Origin: Bog-756 sp963725395
GTDB taxonomy: Bacteria > Actinomycetota > Acidimicrobiia > Acidimicrobiales > RAAP-2
Assembly (NCBI GenBank): GCA_963725395.1
Contig: CAVRYH010000013.1
Span: forward strand, 434,001-498,000
DNA: 64,000 nt
Direction of reading: 5' to 3'
Each line of letters begins with the position of its first letter. Positions within the stretch are counted from its first letter, which is position 1. Below are positions 33,020 to 41,052 of the stretch, in pieces. The notes below the pieces were generated by a model. The model saw only the letters and a program-made list of their open reading frames with translations. It had not been told where the DNA came from and did no database searches. The position numbers and the translations under genes are program-made.

Positions 33020-34039
33020 GTGAGTACGTACGAGGTTGGACTCATCGGCGGTGACGGAATCGGGCCCGAGGTGGTGGCCGAGGCCGTCAAGGTGGTCGAG
33101 GCCGCCGGGGTGACCCTGGACACGACCGAGTACGACCTGGGTGCCGACCGGTATCTGCGCACCGGAGAGATCCTGCCGGACCCGGCCCTCGACGAGCTGC
33201 GCGGCCAGGACGCCATCCTCCTCGGAGCGGTTGGCCCTCCGGTCGGCTCGACGGCCGTGCCGCCCGGGGCCCTTGAACGGGGGCTCCTGCTCCGCCTGCG
33301 CTTCGAGCTGGACCTGTACGTCAACATGCGTCCCTTCACGGGCGTGCCGGGTGCGCTCGCCCCTGACTGCGACTTCGTGGTCATTCGCGAGAACACCGAG
33401 GGGACCTACGCCGGTGAGGGCGGATTTCTGCGCAAGGGCACCCCCTACGAGGTGGCCACCCAGGGATCGGTGAACACCCGCCACGGTGTCGAGCGGTGCG
33501 CCAGGTTCGCCTTCGAGCTCGCGGATACGCGCCCGCGCCACCATCTCACCCTGGTCCACAAGACCAACGTCCTCACCTTCGCCGGCGACCTGTGGCAGCG
33601 CACGGTCGACGAGGTGGCGCTCGACCATCCGGCGGTGACCCGGGACTACAACCATGTGGACGCCACGTGCATCTACTTGGTTGAGAACCCGGGCCGCTAC
33701 GACGTCATCGTCACCGACAATCTCTTCGGCGACATCATCACCGATCTGGCCGGTGCCATCGCCGGTGGGATCGGCTACGCCGCCTCGGCCAACCTCAATC
33801 CGGACAGGACCGGTCCATCGCTCTTCGAGCCGGTGCACGGTGCCGCGCACGATATCGCCGGAACCGGCCGGGCCAATCCGGCCGCAGCCATCCGGTCGGC
33901 CGCCCTCATGCTCGACTTCCTCGGCGAGTCCTCGGCCGCGGACAAGATCAACCAGGCGGTCACCGACGTGATCAACTCCCGACCCGACTCCACCGTCTCG
34001 ACCGCCGCTCTCGGCGATGCCATCGCAGAAAGGCTCTGA
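33020..34039 (+). CDS. leuB: 3-isopropylmalate dehydrogenase
   Basis: A 339-residue NAD-dependent beta-decarboxylating dehydrogenase. Seen: LIGGDGIGPEVVAEAVKV, LGAVGPPVGST, the substrate-binding arginine region LRLRFELDLYVNMRP, VIRENTEGTYAGEGG, the catalytic Lys in VHKTNVLTF, VTDNLFGDIITDLAG with the metal Asp residues, and EPVHGAAHDIAGTGRANP for the cofactor. In leucine synthesis it acts on 3-isopropylmalate; in the citramalate route to isoleucine the same enzyme class acts on 3-methylmalate. GTG start. It is the first gene after the attenuator; leuC and leuD are not in the window. Confidence 0.94.
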   Translation: MSTYEVGLIGGDGIGPEVVAEAVKVVEAAGVTLDTTEYDLGADRYLRTGEILPDPALDELRGQDAILLGAVGPPVGSTAVPPGALERGLLLRLRFELDLYVNMRPFTGVPGALAPDCDFVVIRENTEGTYAGEGGFLRKGTPYEVATQGSVNTRHGVERCARFAFELADTRPRHHLTLVHKTNVLTFAGDLWQRTVDEVALDHPAVTRDYNHVDATCIYLVENPGRYDVIVTDNLFGDIITDLAGAIAGGIGYAASANLNPDRTGPSLFEPVHGAAHDIAGTGRANPAAAIRSAALMLDFLGESSAADKINQAVTDVINSRPDSTVSTAALGDAIAERL

Positions 34040-34042
34040 GCC

Positions 34043-34972
34043 ATGCCCCTCACTCCCACCGAAAAGATCTGGATGGACGGCGAGCTCGTCGACTGGGAGG
34101 ACGCCACCGTCCACGTGCTGACCCACACGATGCACTACGGGTCGGGCGTGTTCGAGGGGGTCCGCGCCTACCCGACGCAGCGCGGGGTGGCGATCTTCCG
34201 GCTCCGCGACCACATCGAGCGGCTGTTCCAGTCGGCCAAGGTGTTCATGATCGACATCCCCTACTCGGTCGACGATCTCGTGGAGGCCAGCCGGACCCTC
34301 GTCCGGGTGAACGGGCTCGACGACGGGTGCTACCTGAGGCCGCTCGTGTACCTGGGCTACGGCGAGATGGGCCTCAACCCCCTACCCTGCCCGGTCAACG
34401 TGTCGATCGCGGCATGGCCGTGGGCCACCTACCTCGGGGAGGAGGGCGTGGCCAACGGCGTCTCCATGAAGATCAGTTCGTGGCGCCGTCACGACCCGAA
34501 CGCCGTCCCGACCGCGGCCAAGGGGACCGGTATGTACGTCAACTCGTCACTGGCCAAGGTGGAGGCCATCAAGGCCGGCTACGACGAAGCCATACTGCTC
34601 GCCCCGGACGGGAACGTCAGCGAGTGCACGGGGGAGAACATCTTCATCGTCCGCAAGGGTCGCCTCATCACGCCCCCGACCTCTGACGCCGGCGCACTCG
34701 AGGGCATCACCCAGCAGTCGGTGGAGACGATCGCCCGCGACCTCGGCTACGGGGTTTCCTACGAGCAGATCATCCGCACCGACCTCTATACCGCCGACGA
34801 GGCGTTCCTCACGGGGACGGCGGCCGAGGTCGTTCCCATCCGCGCCATCGACGACCGGCAGGTGGGGGACGGCCGGCCGGGGCCGATCACCCAGAAGCTC
34901 CAGCAGACCTACTTCGCCACGGTGCGCGGCGAGGTGGACCAGTACAAGGACTGGCTCGACTATGTCGAATGA
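34043..34972 (+). CDS. ilvE: Branched-chain amino acid aminotransferase
   Basis: A 309-residue class IV PLP aminotransferase, of the short E. coli IlvE type rather than the longer mycobacterial type. Seen: IWMDGELVDWEDA, HTMHYGSGVFEGVRAY, RLRDHIERL, AAKGTGMYVNSSLAK with PLP Lys160, NVSECTGENIFIVRKG, EGITQQSVETIA, and EAFLTGTAAEVVPI. It makes Ile, Val and Leu from their 2-keto acids. It begins three bases after leuB and overlaps cimA by 11 bases. Confidence 0.96.
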   Translation: MPLTPTEKIWMDGELVDWEDATVHVLTHTMHYGSGVFEGVRAYPTQRGVAIFRLRDHIERLFQSAKVFMIDIPYSVDDLVEASRTLVRVNGLDDGCYLRPLVYLGYGEMGLNPLPCPVNVSIAAWPWATYLGEEGVANGVSMKISSWRRHDPNAVPTAAKGTGMYVNSSLAKVEAIKAGYDEAILLAPDGNVSECTGENIFIVRKGRLITPPTSDAGALEGITQQSVETIARDLGYGVSYEQIIRTDLYTADEAFLTGTAAEVVPIRAIDDRQVGDGRPGPITQKLQQTYFATVRGEVDQYKDWLDYVE

Positions 34973-36743
34973 CGGACCGACCCTCTCTGACGACCCGGCC
35001 ACCGGGAGACGGGCGGGCCACGGCCATTCGCACGTGCACACCCACGGTCGCGGACCGGCCCACACCCATCCGCTAACCCCCGGCCAGCAGTCCCACGCCA
35101 GAGGACGTGGGATCGCCGGGGCCCCGGCGGGCGGCGGTCACGACTTCGAGCTCCCGGCGTTGCCCGACGCCGTGGACATCTTCGACACCACACTGCGGGA
35201 CGGCTCCCAGCAGGAGGGCCTGTCGCTCACCGTCGACGACAAACTGCGGGTGGCCGAGCAACTCGACCACCTCGGGGTCACCTTCATCGAGGGGGGATGG
35301 CCGGGAGCCAATCCGAAGGACGAGGAGTTCTTCGCCCGTGCACCCTCCGAACTCTCATTGTCCAGGGCGACGTTGGTGGCCTTCGGCTCCACCCGGCGGG
35401 CCGGGGTGAGGGCGGAGGACGACGAGACCCTGCGCCACCTGGTCGATGCCCAGACCGAGGCGGTCTGCATCGTGGCCAAGTCCTCGGAGGTCCATGTCGT
35501 CGACGCCCTCCGCACGACGCTCGACGAGGCGGTGGCCATGGTGGCCGACTCGGTCGAGTTCCTGCGGGCCAACGACCTCCGGGTCTTTCTCGACGCCGAG
35601 CACTTCTTCGACGGGTACAAGGCCAACCCGGACTTCTCACTGCGGATCCTCCAGGCCGCCGAGGAGGCCGGGGCCGAGGCGCTCGTCCTGTGCGACACCA
35701 ACGGCGGCACCCTCCCCTACGAGGTCGAGCGGATCGTCGCCCACGTGCGGAGCCGGTACGAGACGCAGCTCGGGGTGCACTTCCACAACGACAGCGGCTG
35801 CGCGGTGGCCAACTCGCTCGCCGCAGTGGGCAGCGGGGCCACCCACGTCCAGGGCTGTGTGAACGGGTACGGTGAACGCGCCGGCAACACCGACCTCTCC
35901 GCGGCGATCCCCGACCTCTCGCTCAAGCTGCGGGTGGCCACCATCCCGACCGAACGGCTGGAGCTGCTCACACCGGTCTCCCACCACATCGCCGAACTGG
36001 TGAACATCGCCCCCAGCCCCCAGCAACCGTTCGTCGGCGCGTCGGTCTTCGCCCACAAGGCCGGTCTCCATACGTCGGCCATCGCCCGTCGGTCCGATGC
36101 CTACGAGCACATCTCGCCCGAGTTGGTGGGGAACGGCACGAGATTCGTCGTCTCGGAGATGGCGGGCCGGTCGACCCTGGCCATGAAGGCGGCCGAACTG
36201 GGCCTCGAGCTCGACTCGCAGGCCATGGCCTCGGTTCTCGACTCGCTCAAGCGGCTCGAGTACGAGGGCTACCACTTCGAGGTGGCCGACGGCTCTCTCG
36301 AGCTCCTCCTCCGGGGTTCCACGGGATGGAAGCAGCCGTTCTTCGAGCTCGAGTCGTACCGGGTCATTGCCGAGTACACGGAGGGCCGGTCCACCGAGGC
36401 CACCGTGAAGCTCCTGGTCGGCGACGAGCGGATCGTGGCCACCGCCGAGGGCAACGGCCCGGTCAACGCCCTCGACGGTGCCCTCCGGCGGGCCATCGGA
36501 TCCCACTATCCGGCCCTGACGGGTGTGCACCTGGTCGATTATCGGGTGCGGGTGCTGGACTCGGCCCGGGGCACCGGTTCGGTGACCCGGGTCCTCATCG
36601 ACTCGACCGATGGCGACCGGACCTGGACCACGATCGGGGTGTCCGAGAACATCATCGCCGCCTCCTGGCAGGCCCTCTCGGACTCCATCGTCTACGGTCT
36701 GCTGCATGCTGGGAGCCCCGGGGACGCCACATCCGACGGATAG
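34962..36743 (+). CDS. cimA: (R)-citramalate synthase / 2-isopropylmalate synthase family with His-rich N-terminus
   Basis: A 593-residue enzyme of the DRE-TIM family. Seen: DIFDTTLRDGSQQEG (residues 72-86) with the catalytic Arg-Asp, a GLSLTVDDKLRVAEQLD helix, LGVHFHNDSGCAVANSL with the metal HxH, NGYGERAGNTDL, then the two-domain linker and the C-terminal LeuA regulatory domain from about residue 450 with VDYRVRVLDSARGTGSVTRVLI. The sequence pattern (DIFDTTLRDGSQ, EGGWPGANPKDEEFF) is that of the citramalate synthase branch, so it should condense pyruvate with acetyl-CoA for isoleucine. Residues 1-65 are an extension with nine His, seven of them in residues 20-36, not part of the usual fold. 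Confidence 0.9.
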   Translation: MSNDGPTLSDDPATGRRAGHGHSHVHTHGRGPAHTHPLTPGQQSHARGRGIAGAPAGGGHDFELPALPDAVDIFDTTLRDGSQQEGLSLTVDDKLRVAEQLDHLGVTFIEGGWPGANPKDEEFFARAPSELSLSRATLVAFGSTRRAGVRAEDDETLRHLVDAQTEAVCIVAKSSEVHVVDALRTTLDEAVAMVADSVEFLRANDLRVFLDAEHFFDGYKANPDFSLRILQAAEEAGAEALVLCDTNGGTLPYEVERIVAHVRSRYETQLGVHFHNDSGCAVANSLAAVGSGATHVQGCVNGYGERAGNTDLSAAIPDLSLKLRVATIPTERLELLTPVSHHIAELVNIAPSPQQPFVGASVFAHKAGLHTSAIARRSDAYEHISPELVGNGTRFVVSEMAGRSTLAMKAAELGLELDSQAMASVLDSLKRLEYEGYHFEVADGSLELLLRGSTGWKQPFFELESYRVIAEYTEGRSTEATVKLLVGDERIVATAEGNGPVNALDGALRRAIGSHYPALTGVHLVDYRVRVLDSARGTGSVTRVLIDSTDGDRTWTTIGVSENIIAASWQALSDSIVYGLLHAGSPGDATSDG

Positions 36744-36791
36744 CGCCATCCCCGTGGTGACTACCTGCCGCCGACCCCCAGGAGCCCTCTG

Positions 36792-37313
36792 TTGACCCAA
36801 CCAAGCTTCGTCCCGATCGTCGAGGCCGACCAGGTGCGGTCGGCATACCGACTGCAGGTGCCTAGCATCTGGACCCAGTCGCGCCCGTCCGAGCTGCGGG
36901 GGACCTCGAGGCCTCCGGGGCGCCAGCTGGGCAGCCCGGGGCCCGACCAGGGGTTCGCCCTCAAGCTGGCGCGGAGGTTCGAGCACCGTTTGGAGCTGGC
37001 CGAGGGGGAGTCCGACGAGGACGCGATCGCCGGCTGCACCGCGGTCGCCATGCGGAGGTGTGCTCACTTCGGTCGGGCGCCGGCCGTGTACGACCTGACC
37101 TTCGCCTTCACCCTGTGGGGCTTCCTCGGTGGAGCGCCCGCTGACCTGATCGAGGCCCGCGGTCCACTGTTTCGGTCCGCGTCGCACCATTACACGGCTC
37201 AACGGACGATCGCCGACTCGGTGGCCGAGGAGGCCTTGCGGCTCACTCCCGAGGCCGTCGCCGAGCGCATCGACCGGTGGCGCGAACTCCTGGTCCTGCC
37301 CGAAGGGGTCTGA
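36792..37313 (+). CDS. Conserved hypothetical protein
   Basis: A 173-residue soluble protein that I do not recognise. The TTG start at 36792 is supported by AGGAG seven bases upstream. It has no signal peptide or membrane segment. There is a central segment AIAGCTAVAMRRCAHFGRAPAVYDLTFAFTLWGFLG (about residues 78-112, shown in parts only as a guide) and a helical C-terminus with YTAQRTIADSVAEEALRL. It follows cimA in the same direction after about 50 bases and may be co-transcribed. Confidence 0.75.
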   Translation: MTQPSFVPIVEADQVRSAYRLQVPSIWTQSRPSELRGTSRPPGRQLGSPGPDQGFALKLARRFEHRLELAEGESDEDAIAGCTAVAMRRCAHFGRAPAVYDLTFAFTLWGFLGGAPADLIEARGPLFRSASHHYTAQRTIADSVAEEALRLTPEAVAERIDRWRELLVLPEGV

Positions 37314-37337
37314 CCCGACCCCCTCCGGCTCAGAGGC

Positions 37338-37760
37338 TCAGTGGCCCTTGCGCCACTTCCGCTTGCCGGACGAGCCCGTGGAGGCCCCGACAGGCGCCGG
37401 GCCACGGCCATTGGAACCCCGGGTGCTCGTGAACGAGCCTGTGGGCCCGGCATCGTCGGAAACGTGGGCCACGGTCACGTTGTCGGCCAGATGGGACCCC
37501 TGGAGCGCCTTTTGGAACAGGTCGGGGAACTGGGGCCCGACGTGGGCGTCCTGGGCGGGTTGCCCCTGCCACCTGGAAGGATGGGAGGCCGCGCCTCCCA
37601 TCGACGGTACCGTTCCGGGACTCTGACCAGCCGGCTGGACCGGCGTGTCGACCGGCGATCGCATGCGGGTGCCCTCCCTCACGGACGGGTGCAGCTCAGG
37701 CGGGTACCACTTCCCGTCACTGGCTATCCACCAGCCCGGCCCCTCGGGTTTGTCACTCAT
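37338..37760 (-). CDS. Hypothetical protein with GWW-SDGKWYPP motif
   Basis: A 140-residue protein with a short conserved N-terminus, GPGWWIASDGKWYPPELHP, related to the DUF2510-type motif often found at the N-terminus of actinobacterial surface or membrane proteins. The rest is low-complexity Pro/Gly/Ser/Thr with a basic tail (KRKWRKGH). No membrane helix follows, which is unusual for DUF2510 proteins. The ATG is well supported by GGAGG seven bases upstream. It converges with the preceding gene (24 bases between stops). Confidence 0.7.
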   Translation of the reverse strand: MSDKPEGPGWWIASDGKWYPPELHPSVREGTRMRSPVDTPVQPAGQSPGTVPSMGGAASHPSRWQGQPAQDAHVGPQFPDLFQKALQGSHLADNVTVAHVSDDAGPTGSFTSTRGSNGRGPAPVGASTGSSGKRKWRKGH

Positions 37761-37988
37761 CGGGTTGCCTCCACCACTCTATGTGTTAATTGATGTCTGA
37801 ATCGTAGCCCCAACTCGCGTCACCTGTCACCTGGATCCTCGTTCCCTCCCTAGTGTCGACGCCGCCGGAGGACTCCTTGAGCCTGGTTCGGGCCCCGTCG
37901 GGCCCGGTCGGGCGCCGCCGACCACTGCTGTCCGAGCCGAGGGAAGGGATCCCGGCCACGTTTGGACGAGCCGCGGGCTACCGGTGGG

Positions 37989-37994
37989 TAACTT
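37989..37994 (+). promoter_or_regulatory. -10 element of the acyl-CoA dehydrogenase gene (leaderless)
   Basis: TAACTT ends six bases before the ATG at 38001; TTGGAC at 37962-37967 is a -35 candidate but too far (21 bases). Confidence 0.45.
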
Positions 37995-38000
37995 GGGTCG

Positions 38001-39152
38001 ATGGACTCCCCTGCCTTCGGGCTCAGCGACACCCAACGCCAGTTCCGCGACACGCTCCGCCGGTTCGCCGATGACCGGATCGCCCCCCATGCCGCGGAGG
38101 TGGACCGGGAGGCCGTCTTTCCGCGCCGGTCGTTCGACGCGTGCGTCGAGCTCGAGCTGCCGGCCCTGGGCGTCCCTGTCGAGTACGGCGGGGCCGGGGC
38201 TGACATGGTCACCCAGGCGATCATGGCCGAGGAGGTGGCCAGGGTATGCGCCTCGACCTCGGTGACCCTGCTCATCTCCAAGCTCGGCATGCTCCCAGTC
38301 ATGAACTGGGGATCCGAGGAGTTGAAGAGGACCTATCTGCCCAGGGTGGCGTCCGGCGAGGCCCAGGCCAGTTACTGCCTGTCCGAGGCCGATGCGGGCA
38401 GCGATGTGGCGGCGATGCGCACCCGGGCGGTGCGTGATGGGGGGGACTACGTCCTCACCGGCGCCAAGCACTGGATCACCAACGCCGGTGTCTCGGACAC
38501 GTACACCGTCTTCGCCGTGACCGACCCCGATGCCGGCCGCCGGGGTATCAGCTGCTTCCTGGTCGAGGCCGACTGGGGGGTCGAGGTGGCTGCCCACGAG
38601 GACAAGATGGGCCTGCGCGGCAGCCCGACCGCCGCCGTCAGATTCGATGGGCTGAGGGTTCCTGCCGCCAACCTCGTCGGGGAGGAGGGCATGGGATTCA
38701 CCATCGCCATGCACACCCTCGACCGCAGCCGGCCCACCATCGGGGCCCAGGCCGTGGGCATCGCCCAAGGGGCAATTGACGAAGCCGCCCGCTACATGAC
38801 CGAGCGCAAGGCGTTCGGCAAGCCGATCGCCGATCTCCAGGGGCTCCGTTTCATGGTGGCCGACATGGCCATGCGGGTCGAGGCGGCTAGGTCCCTCGTC
38901 TACCGGGCCTGTTCGCTCATCGACGATGGAGATCCCGAGGACGAGCTGAGCAAGGTGGGAGCAATGGCCAAGTGCTTCGCCTCGGACGCGGCGATGTCGG
39001 TCACCACCGATGCCGTCCAACTGCTCGGTGGCTACGGCTACACGAAGGACTTCCCGGTGGAGCGGTTCATGCGCGACGCCAAGATCACCCAGATCTATGA
39101 GGGCACCAACCAGATCCAGCGGGTGGTGATCGCGAAGTCCGTGCTGGGCTGA
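38001..39152 (+). CDS. Acyl-CoA dehydrogenase
   Basis: A 383-residue FAD enzyme that makes the 2,3-trans double bond in acyl-CoAs and passes electrons to ETF. Seen: SDTQRQFRDTLRRFADD, EYGGAGAD, the FAD-binding YCLSEADAGSDVAAM and HWITNAGVSD, TERKAFGKPIADLQGLRFMVADM, LLGGYGYTKDFPVERFMRDAK, and the catalytic Glu in QIYEGTNQIQR near the C-terminus. This active-site position is that of short/medium-chain enzymes. The exact acyl group is unknown. Confidence 0.95.
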   Translation: MDSPAFGLSDTQRQFRDTLRRFADDRIAPHAAEVDREAVFPRRSFDACVELELPALGVPVEYGGAGADMVTQAIMAEEVARVCASTSVTLLISKLGMLPVMNWGSEELKRTYLPRVASGEAQASYCLSEADAGSDVAAMRTRAVRDGGDYVLTGAKHWITNAGVSDTYTVFAVTDPDAGRRGISCFLVEADWGVEVAAHEDKMGLRGSPTAAVRFDGLRVPAANLVGEEGMGFTIAMHTLDRSRPTIGAQAVGIAQGAIDEAARYMTERKAFGKPIADLQGLRFMVADMAMRVEAARSLVYRACSLIDDGDPEDELSKVGAMAKCFASDAAMSVTTDAVQLLGGYGYTKDFPVERFMRDAKITQIYEGTNQIQRVVIAKSVLG

Positions 39153-39154
39153 CC

Positions 39155-39567
39155 ATGACCCCAGCTCGGTGGCCTCGTTCGCGTCCAGGATCATGGATGG
39201 TGGTGGCGGTGCCCGAACGGTCGTCGGCTCAGCACCGGGCGGTCATCACCCTTCTCACCGACGCCCTACGGGCGGTGGAGGCCTGGCGGGCCGACGGCGA
39301 ACCGGCCCTGTGGGCCGGGGCGGCGGCACTGGAGGCGCCGGACGATGGGGTGCGGCCCCACCTCGATGACGGCGGATGCTCGACCAGATGTCGGACTCGG
39401 CCAGGGGGTCCTGGGAGTCCACCGCCCACCGGGAGTTCGACGAGTTCATGGGCGAGCTCCTTCATGGGCGAACTCCGTCGGACCTCGCCGACCGGGGCCG
39501 GACGTCCCTGAGTGGGCGATGGACCGGGTCGAGTCCTGAAGTGATCACCTCGCTGGCGCTCGTATGA
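39155..39567 (+). pseudogene. Possible decayed small gene
   Basis: One frame from ATG 39155 reads a plausible helix (HRAVITLLTDALRAVEAWR, then GEPALWAGAAALEAPDDG) and then turns to low-complexity Arg/Ser/Pro. The next frame from 39376 continues plausibly (MLDQMSDSARGSWESTAHRE, then FDEFMGELLHG). One missing base near 39370 would join them. I recognise no family; this could equally be two meaningless frames. The whole 39153-39638 stretch otherwise holds only the promoter and operators at its right end. Confidence 0.25.
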
Positions 39568-39587
39568 AACGGGTCCCAGAACGGTGG

Positions 39588-39629
39588 TGATGTCATTGTT
39601 GCCTTGATATGACATCAAAGTGATGTCAT
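39588..39629 (+). promoter_or_regulatory. Triple operator TGATGTCAT / ATGACATCA
   Basis: TGATGTCAT at 39588-39596 and 39621-39629 and its exact inverse ATGACATCA at 39609-39617. The sites overlap the -35 and -10 of the downstream gene, which encodes a ribbon-helix-helix protein, so autorepression is likely. Confidence 0.65.
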
Positions 39630-39632
39630 ACT
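39604..39632 (+). promoter_or_regulatory. Promoter of the RHH/DUF4097/ABC operon (leaderless)
   Basis: TTGATA (39604-39609), 17 bases, CATACT (39627-39632), then six bases to the ATG at 39639. No ribosome-binding site is present, so the transcript should begin at the start codon. Confidence 0.65.
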
Positions 39633-39638
39633 GATGCT

Positions 39639-40148
39639 ATGGAGCTGGACCAGCATGTCGAGAGCGTTCGCCGGCAATTCGCGGCCGCGGCGGAGGCAGG
39701 AGGTGACGAGGTCAGGGTGCAGGCCGAGCGCCTGTTCGCCCCGCTCGAGTCGGCCCTGCGCCTCGCCCTCCTAGACGTCCTCGTCGCTGCAGCCGAGGAG
39801 ATCACCTGCGAGTTGGCGCCCGGATCGGTGGAACTGCGGCTGAGGGGCCGCGAGCCCGAATTCGTGGTCAGCCTTCCCCAGTCCGAGCCCCCGTTGGAGG
39901 AGGAGGAGTTCCGCCTGTCTGGGCTCGCAGCTCCCGAGGGGGAGGAGGGGGCTACCGCCCGCATCAGCCTCCGCCTCCCCGAGCACCTGAAGATTCGGGT
40001 GGACGAGGCCGCGGCAGCCGACGGCCTCTCGATCAACACCTGGTTGGTCCGTGCGGTCAGCGCGGCTCTGGCGGGAAGCAGTTCGGCCCGTCGCCAGGAC
40101 CGGCGGCCCCCGACGGGATCTCAGCGATACACCGGCTGGAGCCGGTAG
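39639..40148 (+). CDS. Ribbon-helix-helix (HicB/Arc-like) regulator
   Basis: A 169-residue protein. The C-terminal part, about residues 108-148 (ARISLRLPEHLKIRVDEAAA, then DGLSINTWLVRAVSAAL), matches the HicB-type ribbon-helix-helix DNA-binding domain: a beta strand of alternating residues and two helices. The N-terminal 100 residues are an acidic alpha/beta region without a known family. No HicA toxin gene is next to it, so it is not a normal HicAB pair; it begins a four-gene operon with a DUF4097 protein and an ABC exporter. The operators in its promoter suggest it controls its own operon. Confidence 0.82.
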   Translation: MELDQHVESVRRQFAAAAEAGGDEVRVQAERLFAPLESALRLALLDVLVAAAEEITCELAPGSVELRLRGREPEFVVSLPQSEPPLEEEEFRLSGLAAPEGEEGATARISLRLPEHLKIRVDEAAAADGLSINTWLVRAVSAALAGSSSARRQDRRPPTGSQRYTGWSR

Positions 40149-40164
40149 GCAGGAGGAAAGCCAA

Positions 40165-41052
40165 ATGACCGTCTTCCAGACGCCCGAACCGATCTCGGTC
40201 TCGTTGGAACTCGAGACCGGTGACGTTCGCTTCGTGGCCAGCGAAAGCCACGAGACCGTGGTCGTGGTGACGCCGACCGATCCCACCGAGGACGCGGACG
40301 TGAATGCGGCCGAGCGGACCCTTGTCGAGGTCGCGTCGGGATCCCTCACCGTGAGGGGACCGAGGACCTGGCGCCAGTGGACCCCCTGGGGCCCTCGGGG
40401 AGGTCGCGGGTCAATCGACGTCGAGATCCAGCTGCCCGATGACTCCCGCGTGGGCGCCGACGTCGCGATGGCGTCCGTACGCAGTACCGGTCGCCTGGGG
40501 GAACTCGACGTCCGGACAGGCTTCGGTGATGTCCGCGTCGACGAGGCCGGTTCGGTGAAGATCAGGACTGGGATCGGCGAGGTGATGGTCGGACGGGTCG
40601 ACGGAGACGCACAGGTGAAGACCGGATCAGGTCGGATCGACATCGGCTCGGTCGGAGGGTCGGTCACCGTCAAGAATTCGAATGGGGACACCCGCATCGG
40701 CGAGGTGGTGGGCCGAGTGCAACTGCAGAATTCGAACGGCTCGATCCAGGTGGACAGCGCTCGCTCGGACGTCTCGGCGAAGACTGCTCTCGGAGACGTG
40801 CGGCTGGGGCTGGTGTCGCAGGGCGCTACCGAAGCCAAGACGGCCTGCGGGCAGATCGACATCGGGGTTCTCGACGGGGTGGCGGCGTGGTTGGACCTCT
40901 CCACCGGGTTCGGCCGGGTCGGCAACGAGCTCGAGCACACGGGTCGTCCCCCGGTGGAGGAGCGGACCACCGAGATCCGCGCCCACACCGGTGCCGGCGA
41001 CATCAACATCCGTCGGGTACCGGTTCGTGCCGAACTGGGGACGAGATCATGA
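40165..41052 (+). CDS. DUF4097-family beta-solenoid protein
   Basis: A 295-residue DUF4097 (putative adhesin) protein. Seen: successive short beta repeats with Gly-Asp turns, such as DVRTGFGDVRVDEAGSV, IRTGIGEVMVGRV, VKTGSGRIDIGSVGGS and NSNGDTRIGEVVG, giving a right-handed solenoid about 12 rungs long. No signal peptide or membrane helix is seen, so it is cytoplasmic despite the family name. The ATG has AGGAGGAAAG upstream. Its TGA overlaps the ABC ATPase ATG, so it may act with the exporter or sense its substrate. Function unknown. Confidence 0.85.
   Translation: MTVFQTPEPISVSLELETGDVRFVASESHETVVVVTPTDPTEDADVNAAERTLVEVASGSLTVRGPRTWRQWTPWGPRGGRGSIDVEIQLPDDSRVGADVAMASVRSTGRLGELDVRTGFGDVRVDEAGSVKIRTGIGEVMVGRVDGDAQVKTGSGRIDIGSVGGSVTVKNSNGDTRIGEVVGRVQLQNSNGSIQVDSARSDVSAKTALGDVRLGLVSQGATEAKTACGQIDIGVLDGVAAWLDLSTGFGRVGNELEHTGRPPVEERTTEIRAHTGAGDINIRRVPVRAELGTRS

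Noticed and set aside
39639..40148. HicAB toxin-antitoxin pair
   Set aside because: No HicA-like gene lies next to the HicB-like regulator; the following gene is DUF4097 and then an ABC exporter.
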